Part shown: positions 5,284-10,719 of the stretch, piece by piece
How the letters are laid out: each line of letters opens with the position of its first letter
Numbering within the stretch: position 1 is the stretch's first letter
Assembly (NCBI GenBank): GCA_031258625.1
Contig: JAIRMO010000104.1
Coordinates: forward strand, 1 to 10,719
Length of the DNA stretch: 10,719 bases
Origin: Spirochaetaceae bacterium
GTDB taxonomy: Bacteria; Spirochaetota; Spirochaetia; Treponematales; Breznakiellaceae
Direction: 5' to 3'
The notes under the pieces: model-generated
Database searches by the model: none
The model's input: only the letters and a program-made list of their open reading frames with translations
Told to the model about the DNA's origin: nothing
Translations under genes and position numbers: made by a program

Positions 5284-5886
5284 ATGAAAAAGGAATTTCT
5301 CCCCTACGATGTGGTCCGGAACAACGCCCTCAAACTGGCCCATCGTATTTATCATGACGGGTTTATTCCCGATGTCATTTATGTTTCCCTCCGGGGCGGC
5401 GCGTACCTGGGGAACGTGATCAGTGAGTATTTTAAGATTGTCCGTACCAGCGGCCGGCCGGTGTATTACGCGGCGGTGGTGGCCCGTTCCTATACCGATG
5501 TCCGCAAGGCGGGGAAGATCAAGGTTGAAGGCTGGACCTATGCGCCGGAACACCTCCGGGTGGGGGATAAGGTCCTTTTGGTGGATGATATTTTTGATTC
5601 CGGCCAGACCGTTAATTACCTGGTACAGATCATCCTGGAAAAGGGCATTCCCCGGGAAGATTTAAAAGTGGCGGTCCATGATTATAAATATTTTTACGAT
5701 AAACCGGATCAGCTTCCTATTCAGCCCGATTATTGGTGCAGAAAACATGAACTGTCCATCCATGAAGAGGACCGCTGGATCCATTATATGAGCCATGAGC
5801 TGGTGGGTTTAAGCCGGGAAGAACTGGAGGAGCGCTATTATGCCCCGGATCCCCAACTGCGGAACGTTCTGGACGTGATCCCCTGA
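5284..5886 (+). CDS. Phosphoribosyltransferase (purine-type, COG2236-like)
   Basis: A 200-residue type I phosphoribosyltransferase that transfers a ribose phosphate from PRPP to a base. The PRPP loop VLLVDDIFDSGQT (97-109) has the acidic pair Asp101-Asp102 followed by the T/SGxT-like phosphate loop. An N-terminal hood region and YVSLRGGAYLGNVISEYF (33-50) give the pyrophosphate loop. The C-terminal PDYWCRKHELSIHEEDRWIH (148-167) resembles the base-binding end of Gpt/HPRT-like proteins, where aromatic residues stack on a purine. I chose ATG 5284 because homologous features begin right after it. The frame is open upstream to ATG 5227, but those 19 residues look non-coding and contain a promoter. 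rnhB follows 16 bases later. The base (hypoxanthine, guanine or xanthine) cannot be told. Confidence 0.88.
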   Translation: MKKEFLPYDVVRNNALKLAHRIYHDGFIPDVIYVSLRGGAYLGNVISEYFKIVRTSGRPVYYAAVVARSYTDVRKAGKIKVEGWTYAPEHLRVGDKVLLVDDIFDSGQTVNYLVQIILEKGIPREDLKVAVHDYKYFYDKPDQLPIQPDYWCRKHELSIHEEDRWIHYMSHELVGLSREELEERYYAPDPQLRNVLDVIP

Positions 5887-5902
5887 CCCGGCGAGAGGCG
5901 GT

Positions 5903-6514
5903 ATGCGATATTGCGGTATTGATGAAGCGGGCCGGGGCCCCCTTGCCGGGCCGGTCTGCGCCGCCGCGGTGATCCTCCCCGAAAATTTTCCCCGGGAGAT
6001 CCTGGGGGATTCAAAAAAACTGAGCCCCCGGGAGCGGGAAGGGGCCATGAGCGTCATCTACCGGGGGGCCTTTGCCTGGGGCATAGGCTGGGCATCGGCC
6101 TTTGAGATAGACCGGATCAACATCCTTAAAGCGAGCCTCCTCGCCATGAAACGGGCCTTTGAGGAGCTGGCCGCCGCTTCCGCTGGGGACCTGCCCCCGG
6201 GGATCACCGCCATTGTGGACGGCCTTTACGTACCGGACATCCCCATCCCCTGCCGGGCCCTGGTCAAGGCCGACGCCCAGGTGCCGGAGGTAATGGCCGC
6301 CTCGATCCTCGCCAAAACCGCCCGGGACCGGATGATGGAACGGTACTCCTGGCTTTACCCCGACTACGGTTATGACCGGCATAAGGGCTATCCCACCCAG
6401 GACCACCTGAAAAAAATCGCCCTCCACGGGCCTTCCCCCATCCAACGCCGGAGTTTCCGGGTCAAACCAATTCAGTTACCCCTTTTTAATCCTCCCGGGG
6501 ACGGACGGCCTTAA
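5903..6514 (+). CDS. rnhB: Ribonuclease HII
   Basis: A 203-residue enzyme that cuts the RNA strand of RNA-DNA hybrids and removes single ribonucleotides from DNA. The four acidic catalytic residues are visible: Asp7 and Glu8 in GIDEAGRGPLAGPV (5-18), Asp106 in IVDGLYVPD, and Asp124 in VKADAQVPEVMAASILAKTA (121-140). DSKKLS (36-41) and the substrate-binding YDRHKGYPTQDH (157-168) are also typical, and the length is normal. GAGAGGCGGT (5893-5902) serves ATG 5903. It is probably co-transcribed with the phosphoribosyltransferase. Its last 29 bases overlap, on the opposite strand, the end of the PUR-domain gene, and no terminator is seen between the convergent pair. Confidence 0.96.
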   Translation: MRYCGIDEAGRGPLAGPVCAAAVILPENFPREILGDSKKLSPREREGAMSVIYRGAFAWGIGWASAFEIDRINILKASLLAMKRAFEELAAASAGDLPPGITAIVDGLYVPDIPIPCRALVKADAQVPEVMAASILAKTARDRMMERYSWLYPDYGYDRHKGYPTQDHLKKIALHGPSPIQRRSFRVKPIQLPLFNPPGDGRP

Positions 6515-6935
6515 CGGACCGGGGCTTCCGAGGGCCCGGTTTGGCGGGGTTGGTTTTGTTCTTCGCCCCCCCGGTTTTAACCAGTATCCGCTTGCCCTTT
6601 TCCGGGGGGGCCTTTCCCCCCCGCTCATACCCCCGGGAACGGGGCTCCCCTTTCCCCCGGCCCCGATCCTCCGGCGGCTTCCGGTGTTCTCCCCGCTTCT
6701 TCTCCCGAACCGCCTTCTCCAGTACCTTGAGGGCCTCGTCAAAGCCCTGGAGGAATTCGGAAAGATCCTCCGCAAAAAGGATCACCGACTGGCGGTCAAA
6801 GCCCCCGGTTTCCCGGTTTTTGCTTTCCACGACGTTGAGGTAGATGTCCCCCAGACGGTTCTCTTTTACATTAAAAAAGTAGGTTCTGTTTTGTAAAAGA
6901 ACCTTGGTCGAAAACAATTCTCCCCGTATCCCCAT
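6486..6935 (-). CDS. PUR-domain nucleic-acid-binding protein with basic RG-rich tail
   Basis: 149 residues. Positions 4-75 form one PUR repeat (DUF3276 type, related to Borrelia BpuR and eukaryotic Pur-alpha). RGELFSTKVLLQNRTYFFNV (4-23) is followed by KENRLGDIYLNVVESK (24-39) and SVILFAEDLSEFLQGFDEAL (50-69), giving the beta-sheet plus helix pattern. Such proteins bind single-stranded DNA and RNA as dimers, and BpuR is a post-transcriptional and DNA-binding regulator in Borrelia. Residues 78-149 are a low-complexity tail rich in Lys, Arg, Gly and Pro, including RGRGKG and RSRGYERGGK. This tail is much longer than in minimal family members and presumably strengthens RNA binding. AGGAG lies seven bases before ATG 6935. 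It follows the phosphohexomutase gene by 13 bases and probably shares its mRNA. Confidence 0.85.
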   Translation of the reverse strand: MGIRGELFSTKVLLQNRTYFFNVKENRLGDIYLNVVESKNRETGGFDRQSVILFAEDLSEFLQGFDEALKVLEKAVREKKRGEHRKPPEDRGRGKGEPRSRGYERGGKAPPEKGKRILVKTGGAKNKTNPAKPGPRKPRSVKAVRPRED

Positions 6936-6948
6936 ATTCCCGCTCCTG

Positions 6949-8871
6949 TTAGTCCCCGGCTTGATCCGCCTGGGTAACCAAATGCCGCTGCCATTCGATA
7001 AGGTCCCGCTCCATCCGTTTATCCGAGCCCTCCACGTCCGCCATGATCCGGAAAACCGGTTCCGTACCGGAGCCCCGCATCCAGACGCAGGCCGGGGTAT
7101 GGCCGGTTTTGGTCGAAAAAAGGATCTTTAAGCCCCCCCGGCCGGCATCGGAGAATCGGGAAAGCCCCCGTTTTTCTTCCATCCCCACAAAGGCGGTGGC
7201 GCTCCACCCGGTGATGCCGTAACGGTCGTTAAGGTAATCCTTCCGCTCCTCCCATTCCCGGAGGAAAAGCTCCTGGTACCGTTTTTTGAGGAGCCCGTGG
7301 TCGGCGGTTTTAATCCGCAGCAGGGCCTCCGGGGTATAGGAACCGGTGGTGATAAAGGGCGGAAGGGCCGCGATAATATCCGCCAGGGTAAAGTCAGGAT
7401 GATAGACCTCGGCCTGATCCGACAGATCACACCAGAGTTCAAAAAAGCCCTTCCGGTCCCCTTCGCTCCGGATGGTAAGGAGTTTTACCAGGGCCAGCAC
7501 CGTGTTAATGGGGTCCCGTACCGCCGAAGGGTGGGTAATATTACCCCCGGCGGATCCCTCCCCCAGGATCCGTACCAGATACCCCTGCTCCCGGAGCTTC
7601 CGGGCCAGGCCCACCACATTGGCCTCCCCCACCTCGGCCCGGAAAACCGACACGTCAAAGGCCTTGGCGATCCGGTCTACCCGCATGGACGTGGGGCCGT
7701 TCACCGCAACGGCCGCCTTCCTGAGGGCGTTTCCCTTGTTATCAAACCGGAGTTCACCGGTCCACACCAGGTGGGCCAGTTCGGAAACACAGGCCAGGGC
7801 GAAAACCTCCTGGGCTTCCAGGGCCCGGGCCCGTCCCTCCCCCTCGTCCCAAAAGACCAGGTTCCCCCGGTCCCCGTCGCAATCCGGCACATAGCCGATA
7901 ACCACCGCGGGATTTTCCCGGTGGAGCTGTTCCACAAAACGCCGGCAGGGTTCCAGGGATTCCCCTTCCGGGACGATCCGGTGTATAATTTCCCGGGGTT
8001 TTTGGGACATCCCGTAAAACATGAGCCCCAGGGAACTCAAGAATTCCCGGTCTATGGACAGGGTCCGGGCGGATCCGTTAAAATCCGCCGCCACCCCCAG
8101 GGCTTCTTTCCGTAAACTCCGGGCCATGACCTCCAGGAGGGGGTTCCCCTCGGTTCCGCCGCCGGTTCCCGCGGTAAGCTCCCGGGTAAAATCGAGGTAG
8201 GCCCCGTAAGCCTCGGCTTTGATCTCCTGAAGGCCGGTGTATACCCGGGTAAGCTCCTCCACGTCCCCGGAACTTACCCAGGAAACCGCCTGGGATATGA
8301 CCTGGGGCTCCGCCATCCGGGCCCGGAATTCCTCAATCAGGAGCAGGGCCTCCGTTGCAGGGAGTACCCCCCCGTCGGTAAGGCCGAATTTAAGGCCGTT
8401 ATGCCCGATGGGGTTATGGCTTGCGGAGATATACACAAAGCCCTGGGCTTTTCCGGTCCGGGCATAGGCCATGATCTCCGGGGCCGCGGTGATAAAGGCA
8501 AACCGTACCCCGCAGCCCCGGGCCAAAAAGGTCCGGATCAGGGGATCCGCAACGGCCGGTCCCGTGGGCCGAGTGTCCATACCGACGATAACCTGGGGAT
8601 GTTCCAGGCCGCTTTTTTTTTTAAGGTATTCCGCAAAAACCCCGGCGGCGACGCTCGCCATTACCCCATGGACCGCCCCTATTTCTTCCCCGGGACTCTC
8701 CTCATCGCCGTTTTTGGCAAAGATCCCCCGCCACCCCGAAGCCGAAAGGATCATCCGGTCCAGGGCCGTATCCAAAAGGGCTTTTGTTAAAGCCGGATCA
8801 CCTCCTTTGAGGGGAATTACCGCGGGATCGGCAATAAAAAGTCCCGAATCAGGATGCCGTATTAACGCCAT
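6949..8871 (-). CDS. Phosphoglucomutase / phosphomannomutase family enzyme
   Basis: A 640-residue alpha-D-phosphohexomutase that interconverts hexose 1- and 6-phosphates, feeding glycolysis, glycogen or envelope sugar synthesis. All four active-site elements are present. The phosphoserine loop is ISASHNPIGHNGLKFG (148-163, Ser151). The Mg loop is DCDGDRG (330-336). The sugar-specificity loop is EVGEAN (413-418), and the phosphate-binding loop is RGSGTEPVFRI (599-609). The N-terminal SASGWRGIF (43-51) is also typical. Many relatives have about 550-580 residues. The extra length lies mostly between the sugar and phosphate loops, as in a subset of bacterial enzymes. AAGGAG lies eight bases before ATG 8871. 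Glucose versus mannose specificity cannot be told from sequence. It leads an operon with the PUR-domain gene. Confidence 0.92.
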   Translation of the reverse strand: MALIRHPDSGLFIADPAVIPLKGGDPALTKALLDTALDRMILSASGWRGIFAKNGDEESPGEEIGAVHGVMASVAAGVFAEYLKKKSGLEHPQVIVGMDTRPTGPAVADPLIRTFLARGCGVRFAFITAAPEIMAYARTGKAQGFVYISASHNPIGHNGLKFGLTDGGVLPATEALLLIEEFRARMAEPQVISQAVSWVSSGDVEELTRVYTGLQEIKAEAYGAYLDFTRELTAGTGGGTEGNPLLEVMARSLRKEALGVAADFNGSARTLSIDREFLSSLGLMFYGMSQKPREIIHRIVPEGESLEPCRRFVEQLHRENPAVVIGYVPDCDGDRGNLVFWDEGEGRARALEAQEVFALACVSELAHLVWTGELRFDNKGNALRKAAVAVNGPTSMRVDRIAKAFDVSVFRAEVGEANVVGLARKLREQGYLVRILGEGSAGGNITHPSAVRDPINTVLALVKLLTIRSEGDRKGFFELWCDLSDQAEVYHPDFTLADIIAALPPFITTGSYTPEALLRIKTADHGLLKKRYQELFLREWEERKDYLNDRYGITGWSATAFVGMEEKRGLSRFSDAGRGGLKILFSTKTGHTPACVWMRGSGTEPVFRIMADVEGSDKRMERDLIEWQRHLVTQADQAGD

Positions 8872-8916
8872 AGGGCAAGCTCCTTGTTACAATATGGAAA
8901 CCCACAAGGGGAAAAT

Positions 8917-8946
8917 AGTATACCGGTTTTTGAATTCAATTACTAT
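8917..8946 (-). promoter_or_regulatory. Possible promoter of the phosphohexomutase gene
   Basis: Minus-strand TATACT (8922-8917) is a 5/6 -10 with a predicted start near 8910 and a leader of about 40 bases. The -35 region is poor (TAGTAA or ATAGTA at 17-18 bases). The stretch 8900-8960 is AT-rich compared with its flanks, as usual for a promoter. Confidence 0.4.
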
Positions 8947-9141
8947 AGCCTAAAATGAGAAAAACAACCCCCCACCAGTGGGTTTCCTGCCCCCGGCGGG
9001 CGGACCCCTGGGAACGCGCGGCGCCCCGCCCGGCAAAAGCACGCGAAACATTGAGCGTGTTGAGCAAAAGAAGCGGCACGGCGCAGGCCCAGGAAAGGCC
9101 ACGGTGACGGCAAAGGCATCAGGCTGCCCCCCCGTAGGGGG

Positions 9142-9190
9142 TTGCATGAATATACGGTTAGGGTCTGACCCTTTGCGTATGTTTATGCAA
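9142..9190 (+). repeat. 49-base near-palindrome (long hairpin)
   Basis: Centred on T9166. Fifteen outer pairs (9142-9156 with 9176-9190) include two G-T pairs. A 3x3 internal loop follows, then six inner pairs (9160-9165 with 9167-9172) whose core is GGGTCTGACCC. Both wobble pairs are G-U when the plus strand is RNA and would be A-C mismatches in minus-strand RNA, so plus-sense RNA folds better. It resembles REP-like palindromic elements; the GGGTC(T/A)GACCC core is, from memory, common beside REP-type transposases. Confidence 0.75.
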
Positions 9191-9231
9191 AAACACTTCA
9201 GGGGTCTGACCCTTTGCGTATGTTTATGCAA
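9161..9231 (+). repeat. Two identical 30-bp direct repeats, 41-bp period
   Basis: The 30 bases at 9161-9190 (starting GGGTCTGACCC, ending GTTTATGCAA) recur without change at 9202-9231, separated by an 11-base spacer. The first copy is the right half of the palindrome at 9142-9190. The second lacks its own left arm, so the left arm could pair with either copy. Two copies with an 11-base spacer do not make a CRISPR array. Confidence 0.9.
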
Positions 9232-9447
9232 GCCCTCGCCAGTGGGTTTCAGGCCACAGGAGCGCGGCCCCTGGGAATGAGCGGCTTCTCCCTCCGTCTG
9301 CCGGCGGGGTTTAGGCCCCTGACGGGCGGCCCCCTGGGAACGTGCGGCGCTCTCCTTCGGAAGCGATGAGGGCGAAGGGGGGCCACGCGAGTTCTAAGGG
9401 GTCCGCCAGTGGGGGCAGGAAACCCCCTGGGGGGGCCGTGTTTTTAG

Positions 9448-10443
9448 CTAGGCGGTATATTCCATTTTCGGATCAAGGCCGATTTTCCGGGTTACCGGGC
9501 GGTTCACGGCGAATTTGGGGATCCGTCCTTCCAGAACTTCCCGGACATTCATGGCGGCCCGGGTTTTGAGGGTCGAAACCGATTCCCGGCTGTAATAGGC
9601 GCTGTGGTCGGTGAGGATCACGTTATCCAGGGAGAGGAGGGGGTGATCCGGCGGGAGGGGCTCCTGTTCAAACACGTCCAGTCCCGCGGCGCCGATTTTA
9701 CCGGATCGTAGGGCTTCCACCAGGGCGGGCTCGTCAATGACCTGCCCTCGGGAAATGTTGATCAGGACGACCCCGTCCTTCATCCGGCTTATGGAACCGG
9801 CGTTAATACAATGCCGGGTCCGCTCGTTCAGGGGTACGTGGAGGGAAATAAAATCCGCTTCCTCAATGACGGTGGTGAAGGATGCGGCCTCTCCGGCCAT
9901 ACCCGGATGGAGTTTCGCCTCAATATGGGGATCGGCGATGAGGATACGGCTAAAACCAAGGCCCTGAACCTTTTCCCAAAAAGCCCGCCCGGTGGCGCCG
10001 AAGCCCACGATACCCAAAACCGCCCCGGAGAGGCGCCGGATGGGCCGGTTCAGGTTCCACTCCCCTCCCCTGACCCTCCGATCCTTAAAGGGGATCCACC
10101 GGACCCCCGCAAGGAGCATCCCCAGGGCGTGTTCCGCCACCTCTTCGGTGCAATACCCGGGCACATTAGTCACCCAGATCCCCTGTTCTTCCGCGGCGAG
10201 GATGTCCACATTGTCGTATCCAATACCGTAACGGGAAATAACCCGGCATTTCTTTAAAGCCCTGATAACCCGGGCGCTCATGGGGGCCTGATTGAGGAGA
10301 ATCCCCCCGGCATCGGCGCAGACTTCCATGAGTTCATCCTCGGTATGGCAATCGGCGACCACTAAATCTACGTTCATACCGCTCAAAACGGACCGTTCCT
10401 CATGGGACCATCCGAAGCGGTCATCGCTTATCACAACCTTCAT
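9448..10443 (-). CDS. D-isomer-specific 2-hydroxyacid dehydrogenase (NAD-dependent)
   Basis: 331 residues from ATG 10443. Enzymes of this family reduce 2-keto acids to D-2-hydroxy acids or act on phosphoglycerate-like substrates in the cytoplasm. The NAD-binding Rossmann motif GFGATG (147-152) is followed by an acidic strand end (Asp171). The catalytic Arg232 lies in INISRGQVID (228-237), Glu261 in DVFEQEP (256-262) and His280 in TDHSAYYS (278-285). The usual Pro before His is Asp here. VSRYGIGYDNVD-like residues (69-80) bind substrate. It resembles the CtBP/glyoxylate reductase branch; the substrate is unknown. The frame also runs upstream to TTG 10542, but that 33-residue extension has lower GC and contains two dyads, and family members start near MKVVISDD. 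No clear ribosome site precedes ATG 10443, so the start is uncertain. Confidence 0.88.
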   Translation of the reverse strand: MKVVISDDRFGWSHEERSVLSGMNVDLVVADCHTEDELMEVCADAGGILLNQAPMSARVIRALKKCRVISRYGIGYDNVDILAAEEQGIWVTNVPGYCTEEVAEHALGMLLAGVRWIPFKDRRVRGGEWNLNRPIRRLSGAVLGIVGFGATGRAFWEKVQGLGFSRILIADPHIEAKLHPGMAGEAASFTTVIEEADFISLHVPLNERTRHCINAGSISRMKDGVVLINISRGQVIDEPALVEALRSGKIGAAGLDVFEQEPLPPDHPLLSLDNVILTDHSAYYSRESVSTLKTRAAMNVREVLEGRIPKFAVNRPVTRKIGLDPKMEYTA

Positions 10444-10495
10444 AATCCATTTTCGGCATAACCGGGAAGGGGCTAAACCATTTGAAGCATCCAAC

Positions 10496-10535
10496 TCACG
10501 AACCTCGTGAACCAATTTTTGCGGCGATAGCGCCG
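10496..10535 (-). promoter_or_regulatory. Two small dyads in the dehydrogenase leader
   Basis: TCACGA-acc-TCGTGA (10496-10510) is a perfect 6-bp inverted repeat about 55 bases before ATG 10443. CGGCG-atag-CGCCG (10522-10535) is a 5-bp hairpin just upstream of it. Both lie between the predicted promoter and the start codon. They could be an operator and/or RNA structures, but no cognate regulator is visible. Confidence 0.35.
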
Positions 10536-10613
10536 GTTTCAAAATTTAAGGCCCTTTGGCAGGCAAAACGGGCTCTTTAAAACTTGAGGTTTTGCAACAA
10601 CCAGGGCAACCGC

Positions 10614-10641
10614 ATTATAAATTGAACAGGATTTTGAGCAA
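10614..10641 (-). promoter_or_regulatory. Promoter of the dehydrogenase gene
   Basis: A perfect minus-strand -10 TATAAT (10619-10614) with a weak -35 TTGCTC (10641-10636, 3/6) at 16 bases. It overlaps the stop codon of the upstream partial gene. The predicted start near 10607 leaves a leader of about 165 bases to ATG 10443. Confidence 0.5.
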
Positions 10642-10719
10642 AAACTCGGGTTCGTAGGAGGCGTAGAGCCGTTTCCGGTTGAGGGAGAGCTTCCGCTTGC
10701 CGTATTTCTCCGTTGGTTC
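10615..10719 (-). CDS. C-terminal end of an unrecognised protein (cut by right edge)
   Basis: A minus-strand frame is open from the window edge for 34 codons to TAA at 10617-10615. It ends in LYASYEPEFLLKILFNL after a basic stretch KYGKRKLSLNRKR. Codon use (GCC, TCC, CTC, TAC, CGG) fits the genes of this window, which favours a true coding end. I do not recognise the family. The promoter of the next gene lies across its stop codon, so the dehydrogenase is probably transcribed separately, with some read-through possible. Confidence 0.5.
   Translation of the reverse strand, partial: EPTEKYGKRKLSLNRKRLYASYEPEFLLKILFNL

Larger units (their letters stand above)
8975..9440. repeat. Four degenerate copies of a GC-rich repeat in a gene-free gap
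   Basis: The gap 8872-9447 has no convincing gene. Copies begin at 8975, 9239, 9301 and 9406 with CCAGTGGGTTTCCTG, CCAGTGGGTTTCAGG, CCGGCGGGGTTTAGG and CCAGTGGGGGCAGG. The first three continue, after 8-15 variable bases, into CCCCTGGGAACGCGCGGC-like blocks (near 9005-9022, 9267-9285 and 9329-9348). Each of these units is about 47-49 bases. The fourth is shortened and forms a GGGGG/CCCCC hairpin (9411-9427). The composition is more GC-rich and simpler than in neighbouring genes. I read this as decayed copies of a dispersed intergenic repeat. Confidence 0.6.

Noticed and set aside
7297..8115. 272-codon plus-strand frame inside the phosphohexomutase gene
   Set aside because: The minus strand carries all four mutase active-site motifs. 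The plus frame is Gly/Pro/Arg-rich and featureless.
9161..9231. CRISPR-like array
   Set aside because: Only two repeats with an 11-base spacer and no cas genes. It is better explained as a duplicated palindrome arm.
8950..9280. Open frames of 93 (minus) and 100 (plus) codons in the repeat gap
   Set aside because: Both are translations of the GC-rich repeats and of the palindrome, with repeated peptides and no ribosome site.
9406..9445. Hairpin plus TTTTT as a terminator for the dehydrogenase gene
   Set aside because: The T-run is on the plus strand, whereas the dehydrogenase is transcribed on the minus strand, where no U-run follows the stem.
10444..10542. 33-codon N-terminal extension of the dehydrogenase from TTG 10542
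   Set aside because: Family members start near MKVVISDD. The extension has different composition, contains inverted repeats and has no ribosome site, although the downstream ATG also lacks one, so this is not fully settled.

Overview
The window is high-GC DNA (roughly 60% by eye) with dense, co-directional gene blocks and strong Shine-Dalgarno sites. A spirochaete, probably a Treponema-like anaerobe, is my best guess. This rests on the single-repeat PUR-domain protein (DUF3276 type, typical of spirochaetes and Bacteroidetes) and on the compact thiamine salvage operon. The lineage is an inference that I could not test.

Left edge (1-141): AT-richer sequence holding the 5' end of a probable insertion-sequence transposase that reads off the window on the minus strand, followed by two 20-base direct repeats. 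This looks like an IS end lying just upstream of the thiamine operon.

Thiamine block (142-4915, plus strand): a sigma70-type promoter, a TPP riboswitch with an intrinsic terminator, then thiD, cytX, thiM, thiE, a HAD phosphatase, a thiamine-binding (MTH1187/YkoF-type) protein and a terminator. No thiC or thiG is seen, so the operon looks like salvage. CytX would import hydroxymethylpyrimidine (HMP), ThiD would make HMP-PP and ThiM would make thiazole phosphate. ThiE would join these to thiamine phosphate (TMP). The HAD enzyme may dephosphorylate TMP or another intermediate.

Middle (4916-6514, plus strand): an extended -10 promoter drives an unrecognised 74-residue protein. A second promoter sits so close to the next gene that its mRNA may be leaderless. 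That gene is a phosphoribosyltransferase, followed by rnhB (RNase HII).

Minus-strand block (6486-8871): a 640-residue phosphohexomutase is followed 13 bases later by the PUR-domain protein, whose basic RG-rich tail overlaps the end of rnhB on the opposite strand by 29 bp.

Repeat-rich gap (8872-9447): no convincing gene. It carries four GC-rich degenerate repeat copies, a 49-base near-palindrome and a second 30-base copy of the palindrome's right arm.

Right end (9448-10719, minus strand): a D-2-hydroxyacid dehydrogenase with its own promoter and a roughly 165-base leader containing two small dyads, preceded by the last 34 codons of an unrecognised gene cut by the window edge.
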